Both the position numbers and the translations under genes were made by a program. This document shows positions 1-5,184 of a stretch of DNA of 14,785 bases, one piece after another. The stretch is from the NCBI GenBank assembly GCA_030667735.1, contig DAOUVG010000014.1:1-14785 (forward strand), written 5' to 3'. Positions within the stretch are counted from its first letter, which is position 1. Every line of letters begins with the position of its first letter. The notes under the pieces are model-generated. The model worked only from the letters and a program-made list of their open reading frames with translations, ran no database searches and was not told the origin of the DNA. The stretch comes from Dehalococcoidales bacterium. Its GTDB lineage: Bacteria > Chloroflexota > Dehalococcoidia > Dehalococcoidales > Fen-1064.

Positions 1-50
1 AATATATTCAGAGACTCTTGTCCTGAGGGATATTCATAGTACAAGACGAT

Positions 51-68
51 CAAACATCCCAATGTTTT
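51..68. promoter_or_regulatory. Operator-like palindrome, copy 1 (imperfect)
   Basis: The sequence CAAACATCCCAATGTTTT is an imperfect inverted repeat closely matching the perfect one at 363-380. It sits five bases before a TATAAT at 74-79, where the -35 region would lie, and no good -35 hexamer is visible. This placement suggests a repressor or activator site for the small gene starting at 114. The regulator is not identifiable. Confidence 0.45.
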
Positions 69-73
69 TCTGT

Positions 74-79
74 TATAAT
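74..79 (+). promoter_or_regulatory. -10 element TATAAT
   Basis: A perfect TATAAT lies 35 bases before the ATG at 114. The bases 16-18 upstream do not resemble TTGACA and fall inside the palindrome at 51-68. Transcription may therefore depend on a bound activator, or the site may be weak. Confidence 0.4.
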
Positions 80-113
80 CAGTCGATAAATATTAGTTTA
101 ATGGGAGGGCATA

Positions 114-302
114 ATGGACTGGATTTTAATACTCGGATGGGGTTCACCTATAGGAATTGGTATTTTCCTTGTTTTATTGGCTACTATGAATCTCGTATAG
201 GCAAAAGCTGACGAGACAAGTAAACGCACAAAGGCATTTACAAAGGAAAAGGGTATAGAGAAGAGCTTTTTGCGAGAGAAACTCGGTTCGTCTCAAAAAT
301 AA
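114..302 (+). pseudogene. Small single-pass membrane protein frame interrupted by in-frame TAG
   Basis: The ATG at 114 follows a good ribosome binding site (GGGAGGG, 103-109) and encodes a hydrophobic 28-residue peptide beginning MDWILILGWGSP, then TAG at 198-200. The same frame stays open for 33 more codons to TAA at 300-302. It encodes a highly charged Lys/Glu-rich tail (starting AKADETSKR). Read through, the whole would be a 62-residue protein: one membrane helix plus a cytoplasmic charged tail, a sensible small membrane protein. A single G-to-A change from TGG (Trp) would explain the stop. Alternatives are a genuine 28-residue peptide, TAG readthrough, or a sequencing error. TAG is an ordinary stop for many genes here, which argues against recoding. 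Family not recognised. Confidence 0.5.
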
Positions 303-309
303 AGCTCTT
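261..309 (+). terminator. Possible terminator hairpin at end of small gene
   Basis: AAGAGCTTT (261-269) and AAAGCTCTT (301-309) are perfect 9-base inverted repeats around a 31-base loop, followed by a short T-containing stretch (TATGCTTTTG). The structure straddles the stop codon at 300-302. The loop is long and the T-run imperfect, so this is only a candidate. Confidence 0.35.
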
Positions 310-362
310 TATGCTTTTGCGCAATAGGAAAACGGTATCAGATATTTGTACGCATCAGTTGT

Positions 363-380
363 CAAACATCCCGATGTTTG
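363..380. promoter_or_regulatory. Operator-like perfect palindrome, copy 2
   Basis: CAAACATC-CC-GATGTTTG is an 8+8 base perfect inverted repeat with a two-base spacer, the pattern of a dimeric DNA-binding protein site. It matches 51-68 except at a few bases in the right arm. On the reverse strand a TTGACA overlaps its edge, but no gene lies in that direction within the window. The bound protein is unknown. Confidence 0.45.
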
Positions 381-511
381 TCCAGTGGTACGTAATTCCA
401 GCGGAATGACACCCTGAATTTCTAGCTTGTCAGGTGTAGCATATACTTGAATATCGAGCATTTCTAGCAGGCTGATGAAAAAGGGGCGCCCCCGGACAGA
501 AAGACAGGATA

Positions 512-570
512 GCCCCGCCATCGTAAGTATGGTGGGGCGGAACCCTCTTCTCGGGGAATCCCGCCCCACC
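512..570. repeat. Competing GC-rich hairpins
   Basis: Three GC-rich arms are present. GCCCCGCCAT (512-521) pairs with ATGGTGGGGC (529-538) apart from one G-T wobble. The overlapping GGTGGGGCGG (531-540) pairs perfectly with CCGCCCCACC (561-570). The middle arm can pair either way, giving mutually exclusive stem-loops. No T-run follows. It could be an intergenic palindromic repeat or a switching structure. Confidence 0.5.
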
Positions 571-610
571 CCCTGCGCCAACCAGTAGATGTGTGCATTT
601 ACATAACGTT

Positions 611-657
611 GGAAACAATTCCCACGCCTGCGTAGCCTCGAATTGTTTCCCTTTTTC
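611..657 (+). terminator. Hairpin followed by T-rich tract
   Basis: GGAAACAATT (611-620) and AATTGTTTCC (641-650) are perfect 10-base inverted repeats, followed by CTTTTTC. This has the shape of a rho-independent terminator, although the stem is AT-rich and the loop is 20 bases. The right arm is also the start of the repeat shared with 2771-2852. Confidence 0.35.
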
Positions 658-699
658 TTGTTTATTGCCATTAAGTCTGTTTGTCACTAATGTACCGGA
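623..699 (+). repeat. Intergenic repeat, copy 1 (upstream of ABC transporter)
   Basis: This stretch matches 2771-2852. Shared blocks include TAGCCTC-AATTGTTTCCCTT, a GCCATT-AGTCTGTTTGTCA block and a trailing CTGGA/CCGGA. They differ by scattered substitutions and about 8 bases of insertion. The two copies bracket the ABC transporter gene pair in the same orientation, and each is followed within about 30 bases by TTGACA. Confidence 0.6.
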
Positions 700-724
700 A
701 GCGTACGGGGGGAAGCGTACGGGG
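697..724 (+). repeat. Perfect 14-base tandem duplication
   Basis: GGAAGCGTACGGGG occurs twice back to back (697-710 and 711-724), just before a TTGACA. This looks like a recent slippage duplication. Confidence 0.8.
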
Positions 725-727
725 TGA

Positions 728-757
728 TTGACAACAGGGCAGCCCCGAAAGTAACAT
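728..757 (+). promoter_or_regulatory. Candidate promoter for ABC transporter genes
   Basis: TTGACA (728-733) and TAACAT (752-757, four of six to consensus) are spaced by 18 bases. Transcription would begin a few bases before the ATG at 767, where no clear Shine-Dalgarno sequence is seen. The transcript may therefore be leaderless or nearly so. Confidence 0.4.
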
Positions 758-766
758 GGATTACAG

Positions 767-1930
767 ATGTTATTACTGCTCCTGGCGATAAGGAACCTTA
801 CCCGCCGCCGTGTGCGGACGATACTCACCATTCTGGGTGTGGCCATAGCCATATCCTTCACCGTGGGTATACTCAGTATCAGCGAAGGCTTCATGGCTTC
901 CTTTGAAAACTCCATGGCACAGCAAGGCACCGACATTATTATTGTCCCCAAGGAAGCCGAAGCATATCCCTACCCGGATGTCGCCGCGTTTGTTGGCAGC
1001 TTCTCAGAGGCAACTATACGTGAGATAGGGCAATATGAGAACGTCAGGGCCGTGTACCCTGTCTTCACGGCGATACCCATGACAATATCGATGGACAAAC
1101 CTGGAGCCATTCCCATCTTGAATGGTGTTACGCCGGCTTATTTCAGCGATGTAGCGCCCTATCTGCGGCTCAGCTCCGGACGGCTGATAACCGGTGACGA
1201 CCAGAATGTACTGGTAGCCGGTTCCGGGATAGCGGATGTGGCCGGTCTTGAGTTGGGCGGTACCATGGATATCCGGGGCATTCCATTCGAAGTTGTCGGC
1301 ATCCTCGAACCCAGTGGCGGCATGGATGACGGCATGATATTCACTCCTCTGGAGCCCTTGCAGAAGGCTTATGACAAAGAGGGCCAGTTGACCTATGTCC
1401 CGGTAAAAGTGGACGATGTTGCCAGGGCGGAAGAGACCGCTGACGGAATCAGCGAGAAGTGGCCCGGTGTTTCAGCCCAGACCATGACATCAGTGATTGA
1501 TAAGCTGATTGACCTGGTGGGGATTGTGAGAGCAGCCCACATGGGCCTGTCAGCCGTTGCTCTCCTGATTGGCATCCTCTTTATTCTATCGACCATGCTG
1601 ATGGCAGTCGGTGAGCGCGTGAGGGAAATCGGTACCATGAGGGCTATCGGCGCCCACCGGAGCTTCATCTTTCGGATGATAGTCATGGAATCACTGGCGA
1701 CCAGCTTGATTGCCGGTGGTATCGGCTGCCTTGGCGGCTATCTGCTGTCACAGGGTATTACCTTCGTTCTGTCCGAGTTCATGGGATTAACCTATTTTGC
1801 CCCCGTGGTTAGTGCAAACATATTTGGAATCGGCATGGCGATAGCCATTCTGGTCGGGATGCTTGCCGGCCTTTATCCGGCGTGGCGCATATCAAAGACG
1901 AACATAGTACAGGCATTGCGATATGAGTGA
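767..1930 (+). CDS. MacB/FtsX-type ABC transporter permease
   Basis: A 387-residue inner-membrane permease of the MacB/LolC/FtsX group. It has an N-terminal membrane helix (about 17-37) after a short basic segment. A large extracytoplasmic MacB core-like domain follows (about 40-250), then three membrane helices (about 259-280, 306-333, 350-370). The FtsX-type cytoplasmic motif GERVREIGTMRAIGA (282-296) and the closing YPAWRISKTNIVQALRYE are characteristic. Such permeases do not move substrates through a classic channel; the membrane pair converts ATP use into movement of the outside domain, for export or lipoprotein handling. The substrate here is unknown and no HlyD-type adaptor is nearby. 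It overlaps the ATPase gene by 8 bases, so the two are translated together. No strong Shine-Dalgarno supports the ATG at 767, but the N-terminus fits the family. Confidence 0.92.
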   Translation: MLLLLLAIRNLTRRRVRTILTILGVAIAISFTVGILSISEGFMASFENSMAQQGTDIIIVPKEAEAYPYPDVAAFVGSFSEATIREIGQYENVRAVYPVFTAIPMTISMDKPGAIPILNGVTPAYFSDVAPYLRLSSGRLITGDDQNVLVAGSGIADVAGLELGGTMDIRGIPFEVVGILEPSGGMDDGMIFTPLEPLQKAYDKEGQLTYVPVKVDDVARAEETADGISEKWPGVSAQTMTSVIDKLIDLVGIVRAAHMGLSAVALLIGILFILSTMLMAVGERVREIGTMRAIGAHRSFIFRMIVMESLATSLIAGGIGCLGGYLLSQGITFVLSEFMGLTYFAPVVSANIFGIGMAIAILVGMLAGLYPAWRISKTNIVQALRYE

Positions 1931-2615
1931 TATCATTGTTGAAACCAGGGACCTTTCCAGGACGTTTCGTGTTGGCAGCCAGGAAATCATGGCTCTGGAC
2001 AGCCTCAGCCTGCAGATAGCGAGGGGAGAATTCGTGGGCATTATGGGGCCGTCCGGCTCGGGCAAGACGACACTCCTTAACCTGCTTGGCTGTCTTGACC
2101 AACCGAGTAGCGGCAGTATCGTTTTCGAGGGTCAGGATATCTCAGGGTTAAGCGAGCGTGATATTGACGACCTGAGACTGAAGAGAATGGGATTCGTCTT
2201 CCAGACGTTTAACCTGATGCCAACCTTCACAGCCCTGGAAAACGTGGCTTTCCCGATGGAGATTGCCGGAATACCGCGTGATGAGCGGACAGAAAGGGCC
2301 CAGCAGCTCCTCAAGCAACTGGGCCTCATCGAGAGGATACACCACAAACCACGAGAACTCAGCGCAGGTGAGAATCAGAGAGTGGCAATAGCCAGGGCGC
2401 TGGCCAACAGTCCATCGGTCATCCTCGCTGACGAACCGACGGGTAACCTGGACTCCAGGACCACGGAAGAGATTTCTCAACTTCTCAGTGAACTTAACAC
2501 GGAGTACCAGGTGGCCATTATCCTGGTGACCCATGATGCCAGCGTTGCTCAAGCAGCCTCCAGGCGTCTGTGGATGATTGATGGCAGGCTGGACCACGAG
2601 TCAGACTCGCGGTAG
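1923..2615 (+). CDS. ABC transporter ATP-binding protein (MacB/LolD type)
   Basis: A 230-residue cytoplasmic ATPase that powers the preceding permease. It shows Walker A GPSGSGKT (42-49), the Q-loop in FVFQTFNLMP (91-100), Walker B VILADEPTG (166-174) and the H-loop histidine in VTHD (202-205). The signature motif is LSAGE (146-150) instead of the usual LSGGQ. The following NQRVAIARAL is normal, so the protein is probably active. Its ATG lies inside the end of the permease gene (8-base overlap). A GC stem-loop follows the stop. The MacB/LolD group assignment rests on gene order and on the spacing of EFVGIMGPSGSGKTTLLNLL. Confidence 0.93.
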   Translation: MSDIIVETRDLSRTFRVGSQEIMALDSLSLQIARGEFVGIMGPSGSGKTTLLNLLGCLDQPSSGSIVFEGQDISGLSERDIDDLRLKRMGFVFQTFNLMPTFTALENVAFPMEIAGIPRDERTERAQQLLKQLGLIERIHHKPRELSAGENQRVAIARALANSPSVILADEPTGNLDSRTTEEISQLLSELNTEYQVAIILVTHDASVAQAASRRLWMIDGRLDHESDSR

Positions 2616-2617
2616 TG

Positions 2618-2638
2618 CCTGCTGGCTTTGCCAGCAGG
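2618..2638 (+). terminator. Stem-loop after ABC ATPase gene
   Basis: CCTGCTGGC-TTT-GCCAGCAGG is a perfect 9-base-pair stem with a three-base loop, beginning two bases after the stop codon. There is no T-run behind it. It may act as a 3' stabilising hairpin or a factor-assisted stop rather than a textbook intrinsic terminator. Confidence 0.5.
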
Positions 2639-2667
2639 TATGCTCAAGAATGACATGACAACGGCGC

Positions 2668-2694
2668 GTCACCCTGAGCATAGCGAGGGGTCTC
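2668..2694 (+). repeat. Dispersed-repeat-like quasi-palindrome
   Basis: The core CACCCTGAGCATAGCGAGGG can fold as CCCT...AGGG with an inner GC/GC pair. I recall very similar CCCTGAGC-AGCGAAGGG-type elements scattered through many environmental bacterial genomes. Only one copy is visible here, so the repeat status is from memory and not shown by the window. Confidence 0.35.
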
Positions 2695-2770
2695 ACCCCA
2701 TGGGACATACCAGCCGGTATTTCTGCAACTGAGTACTACCTGCCAGGTAGGCATAGCTCCAGGAATAAAT

Positions 2771-2852
2771 CACGCCCGGTTAGCCTCAAATTGTTTCCCT
2801 TATTCTTTGTTATCTGATTTATCGCCATTGAGTCTGTTTGTCATTATTGCAC
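2771..2852 (+). repeat. Intergenic repeat, copy 2 (downstream of ABC transporter)
   Basis: Second copy of the element at 623-699, same orientation. It carries TAGCCTCAAATTGTTTCCCT and the GCCATTGAGTCTGTTTGTCA block, separated by a slightly longer spacer than in copy 1. The left hairpin arm seen in copy 1 is degraded here. Confidence 0.6.
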
Positions 2853-2869
2853 TGGATGAGTACAGGAAC

Positions 2870-2899
2870 TTGACATGCAGGGCAAATCGGAGTTAGTAT
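2870..2899 (+). promoter_or_regulatory. Candidate promoter for UPF0251 gene
   Basis: TTGACA (2870-2875) with TAGTAT (2894-2899) at 18-base spacing lies about 46 bases before the ATG at 2946. The -35 is perfect and the -10 weak. Confidence 0.45.
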
Positions 2900-2945
2900 T
2901 GTTATGGGCATATGACCAAAAGTCAACAAGGAGAACAGGCGGATA

Positions 2946-3437
2946 ATGGTAAGAATGGGCAGGCCACCGCTCTGGCGTCGAGTTAACAACATACCTGATG
3001 TGCCCTACTTCAAACCGGCGGGTGTACCGCTGGCCGCACTGGAAGAGGTACAGCTGTCGGTAGAAGAAGTAGAAGCAATTCGCCTGAAGGACCTCGAGCG
3101 GTTAGAGCAAGAAAGTTGCGCTCAAAAGATGAGTGTCTCGCGTACCACCTTTGCCCGTATTCTGACTTCAGCCCGGCAGAAGATGGCTGATGCTTTACTG
3201 CATGGTAAAGCGATAAGAATTGATGGCGGTAAATATCAGTTGGCCCTGCAGCATTTCAAGTGCGATAGTGGCCATGAGTGGGACGTTCCGTTTGAAGTTA
3301 TGGTAAATACGCCCCCACGGTTCTGCCCTGCCTGCAACACACCGAATTTCCTGCGCACTCAACTTCCGGGTTTGGGAAGAGGCAGGTCTGGCCGAGGAAG
3401 ACGCCATAGAGGCGGGCGTAACTGGCAAGAAATGTAG
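2946..3437 (+). CDS. UPF0251 (DUF134) DNA-binding protein with zinc-binding tail
   Basis: A 163-residue protein of the UPF0251 family. The family hallmark runs from GRPPLWRRV (5-13) through FKPAGVPL (22-29), VEAIRLKDLERLEQE (42-56) and the helix-turn-helix MSVSRTTFARILTSARQKMADAL (62-84), related to sigma factor region 4. It is presumably a transcriptional regulator. After it come a Cys/His set (C106, H110, C127, C130) that likely binds zinc, and a basic Gly/Arg tail (142-158). An AAGGAG lies 12 bases before the first ATG. A second ATG at 2955 gives the more usual family N-terminus (MGRPP), so the true start may be either. UPF0251 genes often sit beside NifX and MinD/ferredoxin genes in anaerobes, as here, so it may control the block downstream. 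Confidence 0.9.
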   Translation: MVRMGRPPLWRRVNNIPDVPYFKPAGVPLAALEEVQLSVEEVEAIRLKDLERLEQESCAQKMSVSRTTFARILTSARQKMADALLHGKAIRIDGGKYQLALQHFKCDSGHEWDVPFEVMVNTPPRFCPACNTPNFLRTQLPGLGRGRSGRGRRHRGGRNWQEM

Positions 3438-3558
3438 TGTGGAAACGCGGTTGGTGCCGGCCGAGAGCAACACAGGTGGTAAATCTACACATATTATCAG
3501 GAATGTGACGGGTATTAACTCATTGTAGTGGGCAGAGTGAAATTATATGGGGGGAGGT

Positions 3559-3576
3559 ATGAATGTAAGAAAGTAA
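3559..3576 (+). other. Possible tiny leader frame or start-stop site
   Basis: A strong GGGGGGAGG (3549-3557) precedes ATG at 3559 (five codons, MNVRK, then TAA). It is better spaced for a second ATG at 3563 that is followed directly by TAA (ATGTAA). It lies about 70 bases before the first DUF5320 gene. Ribosomes may bind here without making a useful product, which could be regulatory or simply chance. Confidence 0.25.
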
Positions 3577-3632
3577 ACCGAAAGTTGTTTCGAAAAGAGG
3601 TTTGAAGCGTTCAAGGAATAGGAGGTTGGAAA

Positions 3633-3980
3633 ATGCCTAATGGATTTGGTAGAGGGTTCGGCTTCGGAAGAGGCAGGGGATTTGGCTTTAGAGGAAGCTC
3701 TCCCCCCTGGCCGTACGTTGGTAGGGGTAGAGGCGGACTGCCGAGGGGTGCCTGCTTCATGGGCGGTGTCGGTATGCCACCGGCAAGGGACAACCCACAG
3801 TCTCCATACATGGAGCCCCAATACATGGGGGAGCCATCTGCACCGGGCTATGCTCCCTTTTCGCCTCAGATGACCAGAGAAGATGAACTCAGTTACCTGC
3901 AGGACCAGGCAAAGGGAATAACGGAACAGCTCAATGGGATTGAGACCAGGATGCGTGACCTGGAAAAAGAAAAGGAATAA
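3633..3980 (+). CDS. DUF5320-like Gly/Arg-rich coiled-coil protein
   Basis: A 115-residue protein. Residues 1-45 are very rich in Gly, Phe and Arg (FGRGFGFGRGRGFGF). A Pro-rich middle with three Met-containing repeats follows (about 48-75). The C-terminus is a short coiled coil (TREDELSYLQDQAKGITEQL, 81-100, to the end), which is the DUF5320 hallmark. The function of this family is unknown; members recur in anaerobes beside NifX-domain and MinD/ferredoxin genes. An AGGAGG (3620-3625) sits 7 bases before the ATG. It is 52 bases from the next DUF5320 gene and is probably the first gene of the main operon. The N-terminus lacks the usual MPGFNGTGPMG motif that its neighbour has, so it is a divergent paralogue. 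Confidence 0.75.
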   Translation: MPNGFGRGFGFGRGRGFGFRGSSPPWPYVGRGRGGLPRGACFMGGVGMPPARDNPQSPYMEPQYMGEPSAPGYAPFSPQMTREDELSYLQDQAKGITEQLNGIETRMRDLEKEKE

Positions 3981-4032
3981 GACACCACTCATCACAATAT
4001 ATAGCAGAACAGTTGGGAAAAGGAGGCGCACA

Positions 4033-4329
4033 ATGCCAGGATTTAACGGTACCGGCCCGATGGGAATGGGGTCAATGACAGGCGGTGGAAGGGGACTTTG
4101 CAGTCCCTGGGGAAGAGGGGCTTATCAACGCGGGTATGGTGTTCCGCGGATGGAGTATGGTAATCCCTACTACGGGGCTTGGCCAATTGCTCCCGGTAAT
4201 GCACCCTTTGCCCCTGGTGTAAGCCGTGAGCAGGAGCTTGGTTTTCTGCAACAGCAAGCTCAGGCCATGAAGGAGCAGCTGGAGCAAATAGAGATCAGAA
4301 TACAAGAGATAGCAACCGAGAAGAAGTAA
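4033..4329 (+). CDS. DUF5320 domain protein
   Basis: A 98-residue protein. The N-terminus MPGFNGTGPMGMGSMTGGGR and the coiled-coil end (SREQELGFLQQQAQAMKEQL, then EQIEIRIQEIATEKK) are typical of DUF5320. The middle is rich in Gly, Tyr and Pro. One Cys (C23) lies in the conserved GRGLC position. The start is fixed by AAAAGGAGG (4018-4026) six bases before this ATG. The frame is also open further upstream, but that part overlaps the previous gene and is not translated. It ends nine bases before the NifX gene, so the two are tightly coupled. Role unknown; the coiled coil suggests pairing with the neighbouring coiled-coil proteins. Confidence 0.85.
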   Translation: MPGFNGTGPMGMGSMTGGGRGLCSPWGRGAYQRGYGVPRMEYGNPYYGAWPIAPGNAPFAPGVSREQELGFLQQQAQAMKEQLEQIEIRIQEIATEKK

Positions 4330-4338
4330 GGAGAGGAT

Positions 4339-5184
4339 ATGAAGATTGCAATTTCAACAACAGGCCCCACTCTTGAAGCAGAGGTAGACCCTCGCTTCGG
4401 GCGCTGCCAGCATTTCATTATTGCTGATTCGGAAACGATGGATTTTGAAGCCGTCGATAATACCAGTGCTATGGCTTCGGGTGGGGCAGGAATCGCCACT
4501 GCCCAGATGATTTCCAGCAAGGGCGTACAGGCTGTGCTCACCGGTAATTGCGGTCCAAATGCTCATCAGGTGCTCTCGGCTGCCGGGATTCAGGTGATTA
4601 CCGGTGCGTCCGGAAAGATAAAGGATGCTATCCAGGATTACGTGTCCGGCAAGTTCCAGGCTAGTTCACAGGCTAACGTGCCTGATCACTCCGGAATGAA
4701 TGCTGTCCCTGGCATGCAAGCTGGCGGAGGTTCCGGTATGGGTGGAGGAATGGGTAGGGGCGGAGGAATGGGCAAAGGTATGGGCGCGGGGCGTGGTATG
4801 GGTATGGGAGCCGGAATGCCATCACCGGTCAACCAGACATCGCTACCCCAGACACCGGAGCTAGATATCAAGGCACTCAGAGAACAGTCGCAAGCACTGG
4901 CACAACAGCTGGCTGAAATGCAGCGCAAGATTGAGGACATGGAAAAAAAGAGAAATAGGCAGGCTCATTTAACCAAATGGGAGGTGCGACTATGCCCGGA
5001 GGAGACGGAACCGGACCCTCTCAGGGTGGTGGTTCGGGTGCGGGAAGAGGAATGCCCGGAAGAAGTGGGGGTGCCGGGAGAATGGGGGGCACAAGTGCCG
5101 GAGCCGGTCCTGACGGCGTGTGTGTCTGTCCGGATTGTGGTGCCAGAGTACCACATCAGGTGGGTGGACCCTGTTACAATATGA
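4339..5184 (+). CDS. NifX-like domain plus Gly/Met linker and coiled coil; ends at a slippery site
   Basis: Residues 1-107 form a NifX/NifB-type (dinitrogenase iron-molybdenum cofactor) domain, with VDPRFGRCQHF (16-26) and LTGNCGPNAHQVL (67-79). These are the folds that bind iron or molybdenum-sulfur clusters, as in orange protein. A Gly/Met/Arg-rich linker (about 128-160) and a DUF5320-like coiled coil follow (IKALREQSQALAQQLAEMQR, 177-196, to KK204). The expected end is here, but the frame runs on to 5184 as 77 unrelated residues lying over the next gene. At 4944-4950 the in-frame heptamer A AAA AAG lets a -1 shift read GAG AAA TAG, ending at 4958 with 206 residues, the sensible family length. 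Either programmed shifting or a one-base loss in the A7 run explains this. An AGGAG (4331-4335) precedes the ATG. Confidence 0.8.
   Translation: MKIAISTTGPTLEAEVDPRFGRCQHFIIADSETMDFEAVDNTSAMASGGAGIATAQMISSKGVQAVLTGNCGPNAHQVLSAAGIQVITGASGKIKDAIQDYVSGKFQASSQANVPDHSGMNAVPGMQAGGGSGMGGGMGRGGGMGKGMGAGRGMGMGAGMPSPVNQTSLPQTPELDIKALREQSQALAQQLAEMQRKIEDMEKKRNRQAHLTKWEVRLCPEETEPDPLRVVVRVREEECPEEVGVPGEWGAQVPEPVLTACVSVRIVVPEYHIRWVDPVTI
4944..4950 (+). promoter_or_regulatory. Candidate -1 frameshift site A AAA AAG
   Basis: The heptamer is in the correct register (GAA AAA AAG in the zero frame), identical to the dnaX site. A purine-rich GAGGA (4933-4937) lies six bases upstream and a seven-pair stem-loop (CTCATTT-AACC-AAATGGG, 4964-4981) lies 13 bases downstream. 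The TAG is reached two codons after the shift (4956-4958). The stimulators are not at ideal distances, and a simple indel is the competing explanation. Confidence 0.4.

Larger units (their letters stand above)
303..766. other. Non-coding, repeat-rich interval
   Basis: No convincing gene is seen on either strand. The interval holds the second operator-like palindrome (363-380), a GC palindrome GGGGCGCCCC (483-492), overlapping GC hairpins (512-570), a hairpin with a T-rich tail (611-657) that begins a repeat also present at 2771, a 14-base tandem duplication (697-724) and a promoter candidate (728-757). Reverse-strand reading frames cross all these structures and look spurious. Confidence 0.6.
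2616..2945. other. Non-coding, repeat-rich interval
   Basis: No gene is supported. The interval contains a stem-loop (2618-2638), a short quasi-palindrome (2668-2694), the second copy of the intergenic repeat (2771-2852) and a promoter candidate (2870-2899) for the UPF0251 gene. Confidence 0.6.

Noticed and set aside
198..200. Pyrrolysine decoding at the TAG
   Set aside because: TAG ends many clear genes here (for example at 2615, 6079, 9386, 12224), the protein is not a methylamine methyltransferase, and no pyl genes are visible.
430..951. Reverse-strand frame of 173 codons (and 309-671, also reverse)
   Set aside because: They cross hairpins, repeats and the start of the permease, have no ribosome binding site and no domain-like sequence.
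3543..4031. Reverse-strand frame of 162 codons opposite the first DUF5320 gene
   Set aside because: It is the complement of a Gly/Arg-rich coding stretch, which tends to stay open, and it has no upstream ribosome binding site.
3934..4032. Upstream extension of the second DUF5320 gene
   Set aside because: It overlaps the preceding gene, and the AGGAGG and family N-terminus both point to the ATG at 4033.
4977..4991. Earlier ATG for the zinc-ribbon protein
   Set aside because: The GGGAGG that serves the ATG at 4992 lies inside this extension, and MPGGDGTGP is the family-like start.
4959..5184. Zero-frame tail of the NifX gene as a real domain
   Set aside because: The 77 residues look unlike any family part and lie over a gene with a clear zinc ribbon and ribosome binding site in another frame.
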